Shown: positions 47,028 to 55,662 of the stretch, piece after piece
Numbering within the stretch: position 1 is the stretch's first letter
How the letters are laid out: the number at the start of each line of letters is the position of its first letter
The notes under the pieces: generated by a model
Seen by the model: only the letters and a program-made list of their open reading frames with translations
What the model was told of the DNA's origin: nothing
The model's database searches: none
Translations under genes and position numbers: made by a program
Assembly (NCBI GenBank): GCA_017848855.1
Contig: JAFIHF010000041.1
Location: 124,001-188,000, forward strand
DNA length: 64,000 bases
Direction of reading: 5' to 3'
Source: Rhodanobacter denitrificans
GTDB taxonomy: Bacteria > Pseudomonadota > Gammaproteobacteria > Xanthomonadales > Rhodanobacteraceae

Positions 47028-47789
47028 ATGCACATCGCCTTCGTCGCCAGTGACACCAGCGTCGCCCAGCAGGCGCGGCGCAAGCTCGTGGAGCGCTACG
47101 GCGACGTACCGGCGGGGGAGGCGGAACTGATCGTGGCGCTGGGCGGCGACGGCTTCATGCTGCGCACCCTGCACGCGCACCTCGCGCTGGGCGTGCCGGT
47201 GTACGGCATGAAACTCGGCCGCGTCGGCTTCCTGATGAACAAGCACAAGCTCGACGGCCTGCCCGAGCGGGTGGCGCGCGCGCACGCCGCCGAACTGTTC
47301 CCGCTGGAAATGCTGGCCACCGACGCGAACGGCGAGACGCACCGCGCGCTGGCCTTCAACGAGGTTTCGCTGCTGCGCCAGAGCAACCAGGCCGCGCATA
47401 TCGAGGTGAAGCTCAACGAGACGGTGAAGCTGCCGAACCTGGTCTGCGACGGCGTGATGGTCGCCACGCCGGCCGGCTCCACCGCCTACAACCTTTCCGC
47501 GCACGGGCCGATCCTGCCGCTGGACGCGAACGTGCTCGCGCTCACCCCGATCAGCCCGTTCCGCCCGCGCCGCTGGCGCGGCGCGATCCTGCCGCACCGC
47601 ACCCAGGTCAGCCTGCGCGTGCTCGACCCCGGCAAGCGCCCGGTCAGCGCCACCGCCGACTTCCACGAAGTGCGCGACGTGCGCGACGTGGCCGTGCGCC
47701 AGGCCGCGGCGCAGGGCGTGCGCCTGCTGTTCGACCCCGAACACAACCTCGAACAACGCATCCTCGACGAGCAGTTCGCCGCGGACTGA
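47028..47789 (+). CDS. nadK: NAD kinase
   Basis: 253 residues. It phosphorylates NAD to NADP. The GGDG motif lies in [11 protein letters not shown] near 34-44. The conserved NE of FNEVSLLR and the segment [20 protein letters not shown] (substrate and NAD pocket) are present. The length and gapless match suit the short bacterial form. No Shine-Dalgarno sequence is visible, because the bases before the ATG are a GAGTCCC tandem array. Slippage there could alter expression. It lies downstream of glutamate dehydrogenase on the same strand; co-transcription is possible. Confidence 0.93.
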   Translation: MHIAFVASDTSVAQQARRKLVERYGDVPAGEAELIVALGGDGFMLRTLHAHLALGVPVYGMKLGRVGFLMNKHKLDGLPERVARAHAAELFPLEMLATDANGETHRALAFNEVSLLRQSNQAAHIEVKLNETVKLPNLVCDGVMVATPAGSTAYNLSAHGPILPLDANVLALTPISPFRPRRWRGAILPHRTQVSLRVLDPGKRPVSATADFHEVRDVRDVAVRQAAAQGVRLLFDPEHNLEQRILDEQFAAD

Positions 47790-47826
47790 GCCTGGATTCA
47801 TGAGCGTGGTGCGCGGAGCTTTTGCT

Positions 47827-47859
47827 CCCTCTCCCCCAAGCGGAGCTTGGGGGAGAGGG
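47827..47859. repeat. CCCTCTCCCC-family hairpin after nadK
   Basis: A perfect 15-bp stem (47827-47841/47845-47859) with a GGA loop, followed by TTGGGGTGAGGGGGG. It is the same element family as 33480 and 55663. It may stabilise or end the nadK transcript. Confidence 0.8.
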
Positions 47860-47935
47860 TTGGGGTGAGGGGGGCTTCTCCTCGCGGCCTCGGCAAATCT
47901 CACGCCCTGAGCCAGCCTTGCGCTAGATTGCCCCC

Positions 47936-48859
47936 ATGTCCGCACCCACCGTCCACGACCCATCCTCCGCCACCGACAACCGCCTCGTCGTGGCGATTTC
48001 CTCGCGCGCGCTGTTCGACCTCGGCAACAGCCATGCGCTGTTCGAGCGCGAGGGGCTGGACGCCTACCGCAGCTTCCAGATCGCCCACGAGAACGAGATC
48101 CTCAAGCCCGGCGTGGCGTTCCCGCTGGTGCAGAAGCTGCTCGACCTCAACAAGCTGGCGGGCGACAAGCCGCCGGTGGAAGTGATCCTGCTCTCGCGCA
48201 ACTCCGGCGACACCGGCCTGCGCATCTTCAACGCGATCCAGCACTACGGCCTGGAGATCAGCCGCGCCGCCTTCACCAGCGGCGCGCCCACGTCCGACTA
48301 CATCGCACCGTTCAAGGCCGACCTGTTCCTCTCCGCCAACGCCGAGGACGTGGGCCGCGCGCTCAAGGCCGGCGTGGCCGCGGCGACGATTCTGCCCAGC
48401 ACCGCGCCGCCGCGCATGAGCGAGCAGCTGCGCATCGCCTTCGACGGCGACGCGGTGATCTTCGGCGACGAAGGCGAGCGCGTCTCGCGCGAGGAAGGGC
48501 TGGAGGCGTTCCACCGCAGCGAGACCGAGCACGCCGACGAGCCGCTTTCGGTCGGCCCGTTCCGCGGCTTCCTCACCGCCCTGCACAGGCTGCAAAGCGC
48601 GTTCCCTGCCGAGGACTCGCCGATCCGCACCGCGCTGGTCACCGCGCGCTCCGCCCCTGCGCACAAGCGCGTCATCCTCACCCTGCGCCGCTGGGGCGTG
48701 CGCATCGACGAGGCGCTGTTCCTCGGCGGCCGCGACAAGGGCCCGTTCCTCGACGCCTTCGGCGCCGACATCTTCTTCGACGACTCGCCGGCCAACGTGG
48801 AATCCGCGCGCCGGCACGTGGCCACCGGGCATGTGCCGCATGGGGTGAGCAATCGCTGA
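47936..48859 (+). CDS. Cytosolic 5'-nucleotidase (cN-I-like family)
   Basis: 307 residues of the bacterial protein family related to cytosolic 5'-nucleotidase I, which dephosphorylates nucleoside monophosphates. Recognisable pieces are LVVAISSRALFDL at the start (DxD-like nucleophile region), VILLSRNSGDTGLRIFNAI, ADLFLSANAEDV, and the C-terminal LFLGGRDKGPFLDAFGADIFFDDS. The 3' segment 48713-48781 is partly duplicated at 49497-49565 beyond hicAB. It stands alone between nadK and the toxin-antitoxin genes. Confidence 0.85.
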   Translation: MSAPTVHDPSSATDNRLVVAISSRALFDLGNSHALFEREGLDAYRSFQIAHENEILKPGVAFPLVQKLLDLNKLAGDKPPVEVILLSRNSGDTGLRIFNAIQHYGLEISRAAFTSGAPTSDYIAPFKADLFLSANAEDVGRALKAGVAAATILPSTAPPRMSEQLRIAFDGDAVIFGDEGERVSREEGLEAFHRSETEHADEPLSVGPFRGFLTALHRLQSAFPAEDSPIRTALVTARSAPAHKRVILTLRRWGVRIDEALFLGGRDKGPFLDAFGADIFFDDSPANVESARRHVATGHVPHGVSNR

Positions 48860-48893
48860 TGGAGCGGCGGGTGTGGCCATGCCTGACAGGGAT

Positions 48894-48913
48894 TGATACT
48901 GGATATGGTATCA
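48894..48913. promoter_or_regulatory. Inverted repeat TGATAC-N8-GTATCA at the hicAB promoter
   Basis: Perfect 6-bp arms flank eight bases that include TATGG, ending seven bases before the hicA ATG. It is the likely HicB operator. Confidence 0.6.
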
Positions 48914-48920
48914 TCCGCGC

Positions 48921-49166
48921 ATGAACACCAAGGCCAAGTTGCTGTTGGCCATCGTGGCCAATCCAAAGCAGGTTCGCTTTGCGGATGCCTGCAAGGCGGC
49001 ACGCCTCCTGGGTTTCGCGCATGAAGCGGGCGCAGGCTCGCACCGCGCCTTTGCCCGCGAGGCCGAGCCGACAGGGCTGAACTTCCAGAACCGCAACGGC
49101 TTCATTGCGCCGTATCAGGCGCGTCAGTTGATTGCGATGATCGAGAAATACGGAGATCTGCCATGA
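48921..49166 (+). CDS. hicA: HicA toxin
   Basis: 81 residues, a double-stranded-RNA-binding-fold mRNA interferase. The catalytic His sits in the conserved GAGSHRAFA motif near residues 37-45, followed by LNFQNRNGFIAPYQARQLIAMIEKYGDLP. It overlaps hicB by four bases (ATGA). The two genes form a standard hicAB unit. It lies between a 5'-nucleotidase gene and a copied fragment of that gene's 3' end, suggesting a later insertion. Confidence 0.92.
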   Translation: MNTKAKLLLAIVANPKQVRFADACKAARLLGFAHEAGAGSHRAFAREAEPTGLNFQNRNGFIAPYQARQLIAMIEKYGDLP

Positions 49167-49489
49167 ACCGTTATCCATTGAGCATCTTCTGGTCCGAGGA
49201 AGATGGCGGCTTCATCGCCGAAGCCCCGGATTTGCCGGGCTGCTCGGCATGGGGGAGTACCGAGGCCGATGCGGCGCGCGAGGCGCAGGACGCCATCGCT
49301 GCATGGCTGCGCGCCGCCAAGGCAGCGGGCAAGCCGGCGCCGGCACCCAGCGTGGCTCAGCCGGTATCGCGATACAGCGGACGTTTCGTGGTTCGCGTGC
49401 CGCGCGGCTTGCATGCTCGCTTGGCGCGGGAGGCCGAGCAGCAGGGCGTAAGCCTCAACCAATGGGCGGCAATCAAGTTGGCGAGTTGA
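49163..49489 (+). CDS. hicB: HicB antitoxin
   Basis: 108 residues. The N-terminal HicB pseudo-nuclease fold (YPLSIFWSEEDGGFIAEAPDLPGC) is followed by an Ala/Pro-rich linker and a C-terminal ribbon-helix-helix (GRFVVRVPRGLHARLAREAEQQGVSL.. region) for DNA binding. It neutralises HicA and should repress the pair through the inverted repeat at 48894-48913. Its start overlaps the hicA stop (ATGA). Confidence 0.92.
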   Translation: MNRYPLSIFWSEEDGGFIAEAPDLPGCSAWGSTEADAAREAQDAIAAWLRAAKAAGKPAPAPSVAQPVSRYSGRFVVRVPRGLHARLAREAEQQGVSLNQWAAIKLAS

Positions 49490-49496
49490 CGGCGCA

Positions 49497-49565
49497 GCGC
49501 TGTTCCTCGGCGGCCGCGACAAGGGGTCGTTCCCCGACATCTTCGGTGCCGACACCTTCTTCGAC
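49497..49565 (+). pseudogene. Fragment of a 5'-nucleotidase gene 3' region
   Basis: These 69 bases align without gaps to 48713-48781 of the nucleotidase gene with about eight to nine mismatches. They encode LFLGGRDKG-F-D-FGAD-FFD with changes. The copy starts eight bases after the hicB stop and has no start of its own. hicAB is therefore flanked by diverged direct repeats, suggesting insertion with a foreign homologous segment or recombination with a paralogue. Confidence 0.8.
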
Positions 49566-49578
49566 TTTGAACGGGCTC

Positions 49579-50472
49579 TCACGGCACCGGATGCCCCTTG
49601 CTCGCCGTCCAGATCGCATACCAGTCCTCGGCATCCAGCGACACCTCCAGCGCGGCCACGGCTTCGCGCAAGCCTTCCATGCGGCCGGTACCGGTGATCG
49701 GGTGCGGGCGCGAGGGATGGCGCAGCACCCAGGCGTAGGCCAGGGTGGCCAGGCTGATGCCGAGGCGTGCGGCGATGCGCTCCATCTCGGCGCGCACGCG
49801 TACGGCTTGTTCGTCTTCGCCGGTGAACAGGCGGCCGCCGGCCAGCGGCGACCAGATCATCGGCCGCGCGCCGAGTTGCCGGGCCTGGTCCAGCGTGCCG
49901 TCGTCCAGCGCATCCATATGCAGTGGCGACAGCTCAATCTGGTTCGTCGCGAGCGGATGGCAGGCATCGAGCAGCGCGAACTGGCTGGCCGAATGGTTCG
50001 ACACGCCCCAATGCGCCACCTTGCCCTCGCGCGTGAGCGTGGCGAAGGTATCCGCCAGCGCGGCGGCGTCCATCAGGTAATCGGGGCGGTGGATCAGCAC
50101 CAGGTCCAGCTGTTCGGTATGCAGGTTGCGCAGCGACTGCTCCACCTGCGCGCGCACGTAGGCGGCCGAGGTGTCGTAGTAATTGATCCGGTAGGGCAGG
50201 CTGGCCGAGCGCAGGCGGATGCCGCACTTGGTGACGAGCTGCATGCGCCGGCGCAGGGCGGGCGCGGCCTGCAACGCTTCGCCGAACAGCGCTTCGGCCT
50301 GGTAATCGCCGTAGATGTCCGCGTGGTCGAACGAGCTGATGCCGAGCTCCAGCGCCTGCTCGATCCAGCGCACACGTTCGGCCACGCCGAGCTTCCAGTC
50401 CCGGATGCGCCAGAGGCCGGCGATGATGGGGGAGAGCGAGAGGTCGGGACGAGGCGTGGGTTGCGTGGTCAT
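49579..50472 (-). CDS. Aldo/keto reductase (YdhF-like)
   Basis: 297 residues, NADPH-dependent barrel. The family tetrad is visible as Asp/Tyr in FDHADIYGDY (about 48-57), Lys in LVTKCGIR and His in LVLIHRPDYL. The cofactor-binding end reads IWSPLAGGRLF and ITGTGRMEGLREA. The start MTTQPTPRPDLS (ATG 50470-50472) is preferred to one six codons upstream because it precedes the usual N-terminal strand (LSPIIAGLWRI). The substrate is unknown. It is near but probably not co-transcribed with the transporter gene. Confidence 0.9.
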   Translation of the reverse strand: MTTQPTPRPDLSLSPIIAGLWRIRDWKLGVAERVRWIEQALELGISSFDHADIYGDYQAEALFGEALQAAPALRRRMQLVTKCGIRLRSASLPYRINYYDTSAAYVRAQVEQSLRNLHTEQLDLVLIHRPDYLMDAAALADTFATLTREGKVAHWGVSNHSASQFALLDACHPLATNQIELSPLHMDALDDGTLDQARQLGARPMIWSPLAGGRLFTGEDEQAVRVRAEMERIAARLGISLATLAYAWVLRHPSRPHPITGTGRMEGLREAVAALEVSLDAEDWYAIWTASKGHPVP

Positions 50473-50497
50473 GGCGGGTTCGCAAGGCATGGGGGAG

Positions 50498-51373
50498 TCA
50501 GATCATCTTCGTGCGTTTCCACCACGAAGTGACCTGCTCCTCGCGCACCAGGGTGAACAGGCCTGCGCCGAGGATCATCGCGATGCCCACCGCCATCGGC
50601 CAGTCGAGGCGGTCGCCGAAGAACCAGTAGCCGAAGGCGATCGCCCAGAGCATCTGGCTGTACTGGGTGGGCGCCACGCGATTGGCGTGGGCGAGCCGGG
50701 TGGCGTACATCAGGAACACGCTGGCCAGCGCGGCGAGCAGGCCGTAGCCGGCCAGCAGCAGCCACTGCTGGAGGTCGGGCCACACGAACCGCGGCAGCAT
50801 CAGCACGCCGCCGGCGACCAGCGGGCCGATCAGGCCGGCGCCGTACAGGCTGAGGCGCTTCTCCTCGGCGCCGGCCATGCGCAGCGCCACCACCGAGCCC
50901 GCGGCGGCGATGCCGCAGGCGATCGCGGCGAAGTGGCCCAGCCCCAGGTGGCGGAAGCCGGGGCGCAGCACCACCAGCACGCCGGCGAAGCCCACGAACA
51001 CCGCGGTCCAGCGCCGCCAGCCCACGTGCTCCTTCAGCAGCAGCACGGAGAGGATGGTCACGAAGATCGGCATCAGGAAGATCATCGAGAACACCTCGGC
51101 CATCGGCAGCAGGGTGAACGCGGTGACCGAGGCGATGTTGCCGACCGCGCCGGCCAGCGCGCGCACCCACCACAGCTGCGGGCGGCGCGCGGCGAACACC
51201 TCGTGCCAGCGGTCGCCCTTGTCCATCAGGAAGGGCAGGGCGGCCAGGCCCAGCGCGGCGCCGATGCACACCGATTCGTACGGTGGCACGCTGCCGTGCA
51301 GGGCTTTCACGAAGGCGTCGCTGATGGCGAAGGCCGCGAAGCTGGCGAAGCCCAGCAGCACACCCTTGAGCAT
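50498..51373 (-). CDS. EamA/DMT-family transporter
   Basis: 291 residues with about ten membrane segments in two EamA repeats (LLGFASFAAFAISDAFVKALHG at the start; VFVGFAGVLVVLRPGF ends the first repeat; WAIAFGYWFFGDRLDWPMAVGIAMILGAGLF closes the second, shown here in part). Such proteins export metabolites such as amino acids. The start MLKGVLLGF (ATG 51371-51373) is chosen because the longer upstream frame adds 42 polar residues overlapping the divergent promoter. It is divergent from glutaryl-CoA dehydrogenase. Confidence 0.85.
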   Translation of the reverse strand: MLKGVLLGFASFAAFAISDAFVKALHGSVPPYESVCIGAALGLAALPFLMDKGDRWHEVFAARRPQLWWVRALAGAVGNIASVTAFTLLPMAEVFSMIFLMPIFVTILSVLLLKEHVGWRRWTAVFVGFAGVLVVLRPGFRHLGLGHFAAIACGIAAAGSVVALRMAGAEEKRLSLYGAGLIGPLVAGGVLMLPRFVWPDLQQWLLLAGYGLLAALASVFLMYATRLAHANRVAPTQYSQMLWAIAFGYWFFGDRLDWPMAVGIAMILGAGLFTLVREEQVTSWWKRTKMI

Positions 51374-51437
51374 GGATTTTCCGTGGCGGGAGGGGACGGG
51401 TTCGCATGATCGCACGACGCGGCTGCTGCACCCCGCC

Positions 51438-51466
51438 ATGACCTGCATGCGGCGCACCGGTAGAAT
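51438..51466 (+). promoter_or_regulatory. Candidate promoter of glutaryl-CoA dehydrogenase
   Basis: ATGACC (51438-51443), a 17-base spacer and TAGAAT (51461-51466) lie 32 bases before the start codon. Spacing is ideal; the -35 box matches four of six. Confidence 0.45.
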
Positions 51467-51497
51467 CCGCCGTTTCCCCTCCTGCTTTGGTACCGCC

Positions 51498-52670
51498 ATG
51501 GCCGCTGCCCGCCTGAATCCGCTCGACCTCTACGACGTCCGCTCGCTGCTCTCCGACGAGGAGCGCATGGTGCAGGACACCGTCGGCCGCTTCGTCGACG
51601 AGAAGGTGCTGCCGATCATCGGCGACTGCTTCGACCAGGCGCGCTTCCCCACCGAGCTGATCCCGGAAATCGCCAGCCTCGGCCTGCTCGGCGCCACCAT
51701 TCCCGAGAAGTACGGTTGCGCCGGCATGAGCGGCGTCAGCTACGGCCTGATCTGCCAGGAGCTGGAGCGCGGCGATTCGGGCCTGCGCAGCTTCGCCTCG
51801 GTGCAGAGCTCGCTGGTGATGTACCCGATCTATGCCTACGGCAGCGAAGAGCAGAAGATGCAGTACCTGCCGCAGATGGCGGCGGGCGAGATCATCGGCT
51901 GCTTCGGCCTCACCGAACCGCACGGCGGCTCCGACCCGGCCAACATGAAGACGCACGCCAAGCGCGACGGCGGCGACTGGGTGATCAACGGCGCCAAGAT
52001 GTGGATCACCAACGGCAACCTCGCGCAGATCGCCGTGGTGTGGGCGCAGACCGAGGACGGCATCCAGGGCTTCATCGTGCCCACCGACACGAAGGGCTTC
52101 ACCGCCCAGCAGATCCACAAGAAGATGAGCCTGCGCGCCTCGGTCACTAGCGCGCTGTTCCTCGACAACGTGCGCGTGCCCGACGCGAACCGCCTGCCCA
52201 ACGTGAAGGGCCTGAAGGGGCCGCTGGGCTGCCTCACGCAGGCGCGCTACGGCATCACCTGGGGCCCGATCGGCGCCGCGCAGGCCTGCCTCAAGGAAGT
52301 GCTGGACTACACCGCCGAGCGCATCCTGTTCGGCCGCCCGCTGTCCTCGAACCAGGCGATCCAGCTCAAGCTTGCCGACATGGCCCGCCGCATCACCACC
52401 GCGCAGCTGCTCTCGCTGCAGCTCGGCCGCCTCAAGGACGCCGGCACCATGCAGCCCACCCAGGTGTCGCTGGCGAAGTGGAACAACTGCCGCATGGCGA
52501 TCGACATCGCGCGCCAGTGCCGCGACATCCTCGGCGGCGCCGGCATCACCACCGAGCACGGCGCGATCCGCCACGCGCTGAACCTGGAATCGGTCATCAC
52601 CTACGAAGGCACCGAGACCGTGCACGAGCTGGTGGTGGGCCGCGAGCTGACTGGTATCAACGCGTTCTGA
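51498..52670 (+). CDS. gcdH: Glutaryl-CoA dehydrogenase
   Basis: 390 residues, FAD acyl-CoA dehydrogenase that oxidises and decarboxylates glutaryl-CoA to crotonyl-CoA in lysine/tryptophan breakdown. Catalytic Glu370 is in TYEGTETVHELVVGRELTG, the GcdH form of the motif. Other marks are GCFGLTEPHGGSDPANMKT, NGAKMWITNG, YGITWGPIGAAQACL and FGRPLSSNQAIQLKLADM. The start MAAARLNPLDLYD is well placed. It is a single gene followed by a REPIN. Confidence 0.94.
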   Translation: MAAARLNPLDLYDVRSLLSDEERMVQDTVGRFVDEKVLPIIGDCFDQARFPTELIPEIASLGLLGATIPEKYGCAGMSGVSYGLICQELERGDSGLRSFASVQSSLVMYPIYAYGSEEQKMQYLPQMAAGEIIGCFGLTEPHGGSDPANMKTHAKRDGGDWVINGAKMWITNGNLAQIAVVWAQTEDGIQGFIVPTDTKGFTAQQIHKKMSLRASVTSALFLDNVRVPDANRLPNVKGLKGPLGCLTQARYGITWGPIGAAQACLKEVLDYTAERILFGRPLSSNQAIQLKLADMARRITTAQLLSLQLGRLKDAGTMQPTQVSLAKWNNCRMAIDIARQCRDILGGAGITTEHGAIRHALNLESVITYEGTETVHELVVGRELTGINAF

Positions 52671-52697
52671 AACCAGCCTGGTGGCGCCTCGCATGTT

Positions 52698-52777
52698 CGT
52701 CATTCCGGCGAAGGCCGGAATCCAGCGCCTCAAGGCTGCATGGAAGTCACTGGATCCCGGCCTTCGCCGGGATGACG
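52698..52777. repeat. REPIN-type element (28-bp inverted pair)
   Basis: 52698-52725 and 52750-52777 are reverse complements with two mismatches in 28 bp, and each unit can form an inner hairpin (CCGGCGAAGGCCGG). It sits directly after gcdH. Confidence 0.85.
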
Positions 52778-52811
52778 TCGAGGTTGCCCGAATGTCTCCG
52801 GCTGGAACCAC

Positions 52812-52877
52812 ATGAACTGGCAAGACGTCCGCACCGAAACCGAACGCCTGATCCCGCGCGCCCATTTCGACGCATGA
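52812..52877 (+). CDS. 21-codon open frame resembling the start of a GNAT acetyltransferase
   Basis: The frame MNWQDVRTETERLIPRAHFDA ends in TGA overlapping the next gene's ATG (ATGA). TETERLIPR recalls the first strand of RimJ-type acetyltransferases. It may be a leader that couples translation to the next gene, or the stub of a deleted gene. Too short to assign. Confidence 0.35.
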   Translation: MNWQDVRTETERLIPRAHFDA

Positions 52878-53377
52878 GCCACATCCCGCCCGCGCTGTTC
52901 GTCGCACTCGCCGAGCTGGTGCCAGACCTGCACGTGCATTGCGTCGAGCCGTGGTGCCTGATCGGCAGCGCGGCGGCGCGCCTGCTCGGCGCCGAGGTGA
53001 GCGTGGCCGACGTGGACGTGCTGGTGTCGCGTGCCGATGCCGACACACTGGCGACGCTGTGGGCCGATCGCCGCGATGCCACGCATGCGCCGGCCGATGA
53101 CGACCGCTTCCGCTCGCGTTTTGCGCGCTTCAACTTTCCCGGCCTGCCGGTGGAAGTGATGGGCGGGTTGGAACTCGACCGCGGCGAAGGCTGGCAGCCG
53201 GTATCGCCGGGCCGGCTGGTGCTGGCCGGCGTGCAGGGCATGGCCGTGCCGGTGCCTGCGCTGGACGAGCAGATCCGTATCCTCGAATCCTTCGGCCGCG
53301 ACAAGGATCGCGTCCGTGCCCAGGCCTTGCGCCAGCTGCGCCAGCCTGCCGTGCTATCCATCGTTTCCTCTTCCTGA
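52874..53377 (+). CDS. Nucleotidyltransferase-fold protein (putative)
   Basis: 167 residues. The pattern CLIGSAAARLLGAEVSVADVDVLVSR near 30-55 resembles the GS..(n)..DxD core of minimal nucleotidyltransferases. A later acidic residue (GGLELDRGEGW) could complete the site. No partner antitoxin or HEPN gene is next to it. The C-terminal part (PALDEQIRILESFGRDKDRVRAQALR) is helical. The exact function is unknown. It begins four bases inside the stop of a tiny upstream frame and ends ten bases before the oxoacid dehydrogenase gene, so it may share that transcript. Confidence 0.6.
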   Translation: MSHIPPALFVALAELVPDLHVHCVEPWCLIGSAAARLLGAEVSVADVDVLVSRADADTLATLWADRRDATHAPADDDRFRSRFARFNFPGLPVEVMGGLELDRGEGWQPVSPGRLVLAGVQGMAVPVPALDEQIRILESFGRDKDRVRAQALRQLRQPAVLSIVSSS

Positions 53378-53387
53378 CGACACCGCC

Positions 53388-55655
53388 ATGACCACCACGC
53401 CCGCTCCCATCGCCGCCCGCCACAAAGGCTTCAACCGCGCCGAGATCGTCGACCAGAACTTCACCGAGTTCGTGCAGCAGTGGCGGGGCGAAGCACGTGC
53501 CGCGCCGCGCGACGATGAAGCCGTGCTGCCGGGCAGCGCGCTGGATGCGCAGGGCTTCCGCGAGCTGCTGGAATCGCAGTTGATCTCGCGCCACCTCGAC
53601 CTGATGGCACGCGTGCTGCGCGTGCAGAACAAGGTGTTCTACACCATCGGTTCGTCCGGCCACGAGGGCAATGCGATGGTGGCGCGACTGACCCGCCACA
53701 CCGACCCGGCCTTCCTGCACTACCGCAGCGGCGGTTTCATGGCCGAGCGCTTCCGCAAGCTGCCGGGCATGGATCCGGTGATGGATTCGGCGCTGTCCTT
53801 CGCGGCGTCGAGCGAAGACCCGGCCTCGGGCGGCCGCCACAAGGTGTGGGGTTCCAAGCCGCTGTGGGTGCTGCCGCAAACCTCGACCATCGCCTCGCAC
53901 CTGCCCAAGGCGCTGGGCACCGCCGTCGCCATCGACCACGCGCGGCGCATCGGGCACACGCTGCCGATTCCCGACGACTCCATTGCCATTTGTTCGTTCG
54001 GCGATGCGTCCAGCAACCACGCCACCGCGCAGACCGCGTTCAACGCGGCGGCGTGGACGGCCTACCAGAAGCTGCCCGCGCCGGTGCTGTTCGTGTGCGA
54101 GGACAACGGCATCGGCATCTCGGTGAAGACGCCCACCGGCTGGGTCGCCAGCAATTTCCAGTCGCGTTCCAATCTCGACTACTTCTACGCCGACGGCCTC
54201 GACCTCGCCGAAGGCTACGCCCAGGTGCAGGCGGCGGTTGCGCATTGCCGCAGCACGCGCCGGCCCACCTTCCTGCACCTAAAGACCACCCGCATCATGG
54301 GCCACGCGGGCACCGACTTCGAGATCGAGTGGCGCAGCATCGAGGAGCTGGTGGCGCTGGAAGCCACCGATCCGCTGCTGCGTTCGGCGGCGATCGCGCT
54401 GGAGTCGGGCTTGTACACGAAGGATGCGCTGCTGGCGCTGTACGAGGCCACCCGCAAGCGCTGCTTCGCCGCCGCCGAGGAAGCCGACCGTCGCCCCAAG
54501 CTGGAGCGCCTCGACGACGTGATGGCGCCGCTGGCGCCGTACACGCCGGCCAAGGTGAAGGCCGAGGCCGAGCGCACCGATTACATGGAGGCGCGCCTCA
54601 AGGTTTTCGGCGGCGCCGAGAAACTGCCGGAAAACCAGCCGCCGCGGCATCTGGCGATCCAGATCGGCCAGGCGCTGCACGACGTGATGGCGAAGTACCC
54701 CGAGTCGCTGCTGTTCGGCGAGGACGTGGCGCAGAAGGGCGGCGTGTACACGGTCACCAAGGGCCTGCACAAGGCGTTCAAGAACACCCGCGTGTTCAAC
54801 ACCCTGCTGGACGAGACCATCATCCTCGGCCTTGCCCAGGGCTACGCGAACATGGGCATGCTGCCGATCCCGGAGATCCAGTACCTCGCCTATTTCCACA
54901 ACGCGGGCGACCAGATCCGCGGCGAGGCGGCCTCGCTGCAGTTCTTCTCCAACGACCAGTACCGCAATCCGCTGGTGATGCGCGTGGCGAGCCTGGGCTA
55001 CCAGCGCGGCTTCGGCGGCCACTTCCACAACGACAACTCCATCGCCGCGCTGCGCGACATTCCCGGTCTCGTGGTCGGCTGCCCCTCGCGCGGCGACGAC
55101 GCGGCGACCATGCTGCGCACGCTCACCGCGCTGGCCAAGGTGGACGGCCGCGTCTGCGCCTTCCTCGAACCCATCGCGCTGTACATGACCAAGGATCTGT
55201 ACGAGGCCGGCGACGGCGCGTGGCAGTTCGCCTATCCCGCGCCGGGCGAGGCGATGACGCTGGGCGAGGGTCGCGTCTACAACGAAGCGGCGAACGACCT
55301 GGTGGTGTTCACCTTCGGCAACGGCGTGCCGATGGCGCTGCGCGCCGCGCGCAGCATCGAGCAGGAATTGAAGTGGAAGGTGCGCGTGGTCGACCTGCGC
55401 TGGCTGGCGCCGCTCAACGACGCCTTCATCGCCGCGCAGGCGAAGAGTGCGAAGCGCATCATCGTGCTGGACGAAGGCCGCAAGAGCGCCGGCGTGGGCG
55501 AGGGCGTGATCACCGCCATCGTCGAGGCGGGCCTGGGCGCCACGCCGCTTCAGCGCGTGGTCGGCGCCGACACCTTCACACCGCTGGCCGGCGCGGCCTT
55601 CCTGGTGCTGCCGGGCGAGGCCGACGTGGTGGCCGCGGCGCGCAAGCTGGCGTAG
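53388..55655 (+). CDS. 2-Oxoisovalerate (branched-chain) dehydrogenase E1, alpha and beta fused
   Basis: 755 residues. The alpha part (about 50-400) has the thiamine diphosphate motif SFGDASSNHATAQTAFNAA and a KTTRIMGHAG loop. The beta part (about 430-755) has LLFGEDVAQKGGVYTVTKGL and LDETIILGLAQGYANMGM. Most bacteria encode these as two subunits. It decarboxylates branched-chain 2-oxoacids in the BCKDH complex. The E2 and E3 genes are not adjacent. Together with leucine dehydrogenase and isovaleryl-CoA dehydrogenase in this window it supports branched-chain amino-acid catabolism. Confidence 0.92.
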   Translation: MTTTPAPIAARHKGFNRAEIVDQNFTEFVQQWRGEARAAPRDDEAVLPGSALDAQGFRELLESQLISRHLDLMARVLRVQNKVFYTIGSSGHEGNAMVARLTRHTDPAFLHYRSGGFMAERFRKLPGMDPVMDSALSFAASSEDPASGGRHKVWGSKPLWVLPQTSTIASHLPKALGTAVAIDHARRIGHTLPIPDDSIAICSFGDASSNHATAQTAFNAAAWTAYQKLPAPVLFVCEDNGIGISVKTPTGWVASNFQSRSNLDYFYADGLDLAEGYAQVQAAVAHCRSTRRPTFLHLKTTRIMGHAGTDFEIEWRSIEELVALEATDPLLRSAAIALESGLYTKDALLALYEATRKRCFAAAEEADRRPKLERLDDVMAPLAPYTPAKVKAEAERTDYMEARLKVFGGAEKLPENQPPRHLAIQIGQALHDVMAKYPESLLFGEDVAQKGGVYTVTKGLHKAFKNTRVFNTLLDETIILGLAQGYANMGMLPIPEIQYLAYFHNAGDQIRGEAASLQFFSNDQYRNPLVMRVASLGYQRGFGGHFHNDNSIAALRDIPGLVVGCPSRGDDAATMLRTLTALAKVDGRVCAFLEPIALYMTKDLYEAGDGAWQFAYPAPGEAMTLGEGRVYNEAANDLVVFTFGNGVPMALRAARSIEQELKWKVRVVDLRWLAPLNDAFIAAQAKSAKRIIVLDEGRKSAGVGEGVITAIVEAGLGATPLQRVVGADTFTPLAGAAFLVLPGEADVVAAARKLA

Positions 55656-55662
55656 CGATGCT

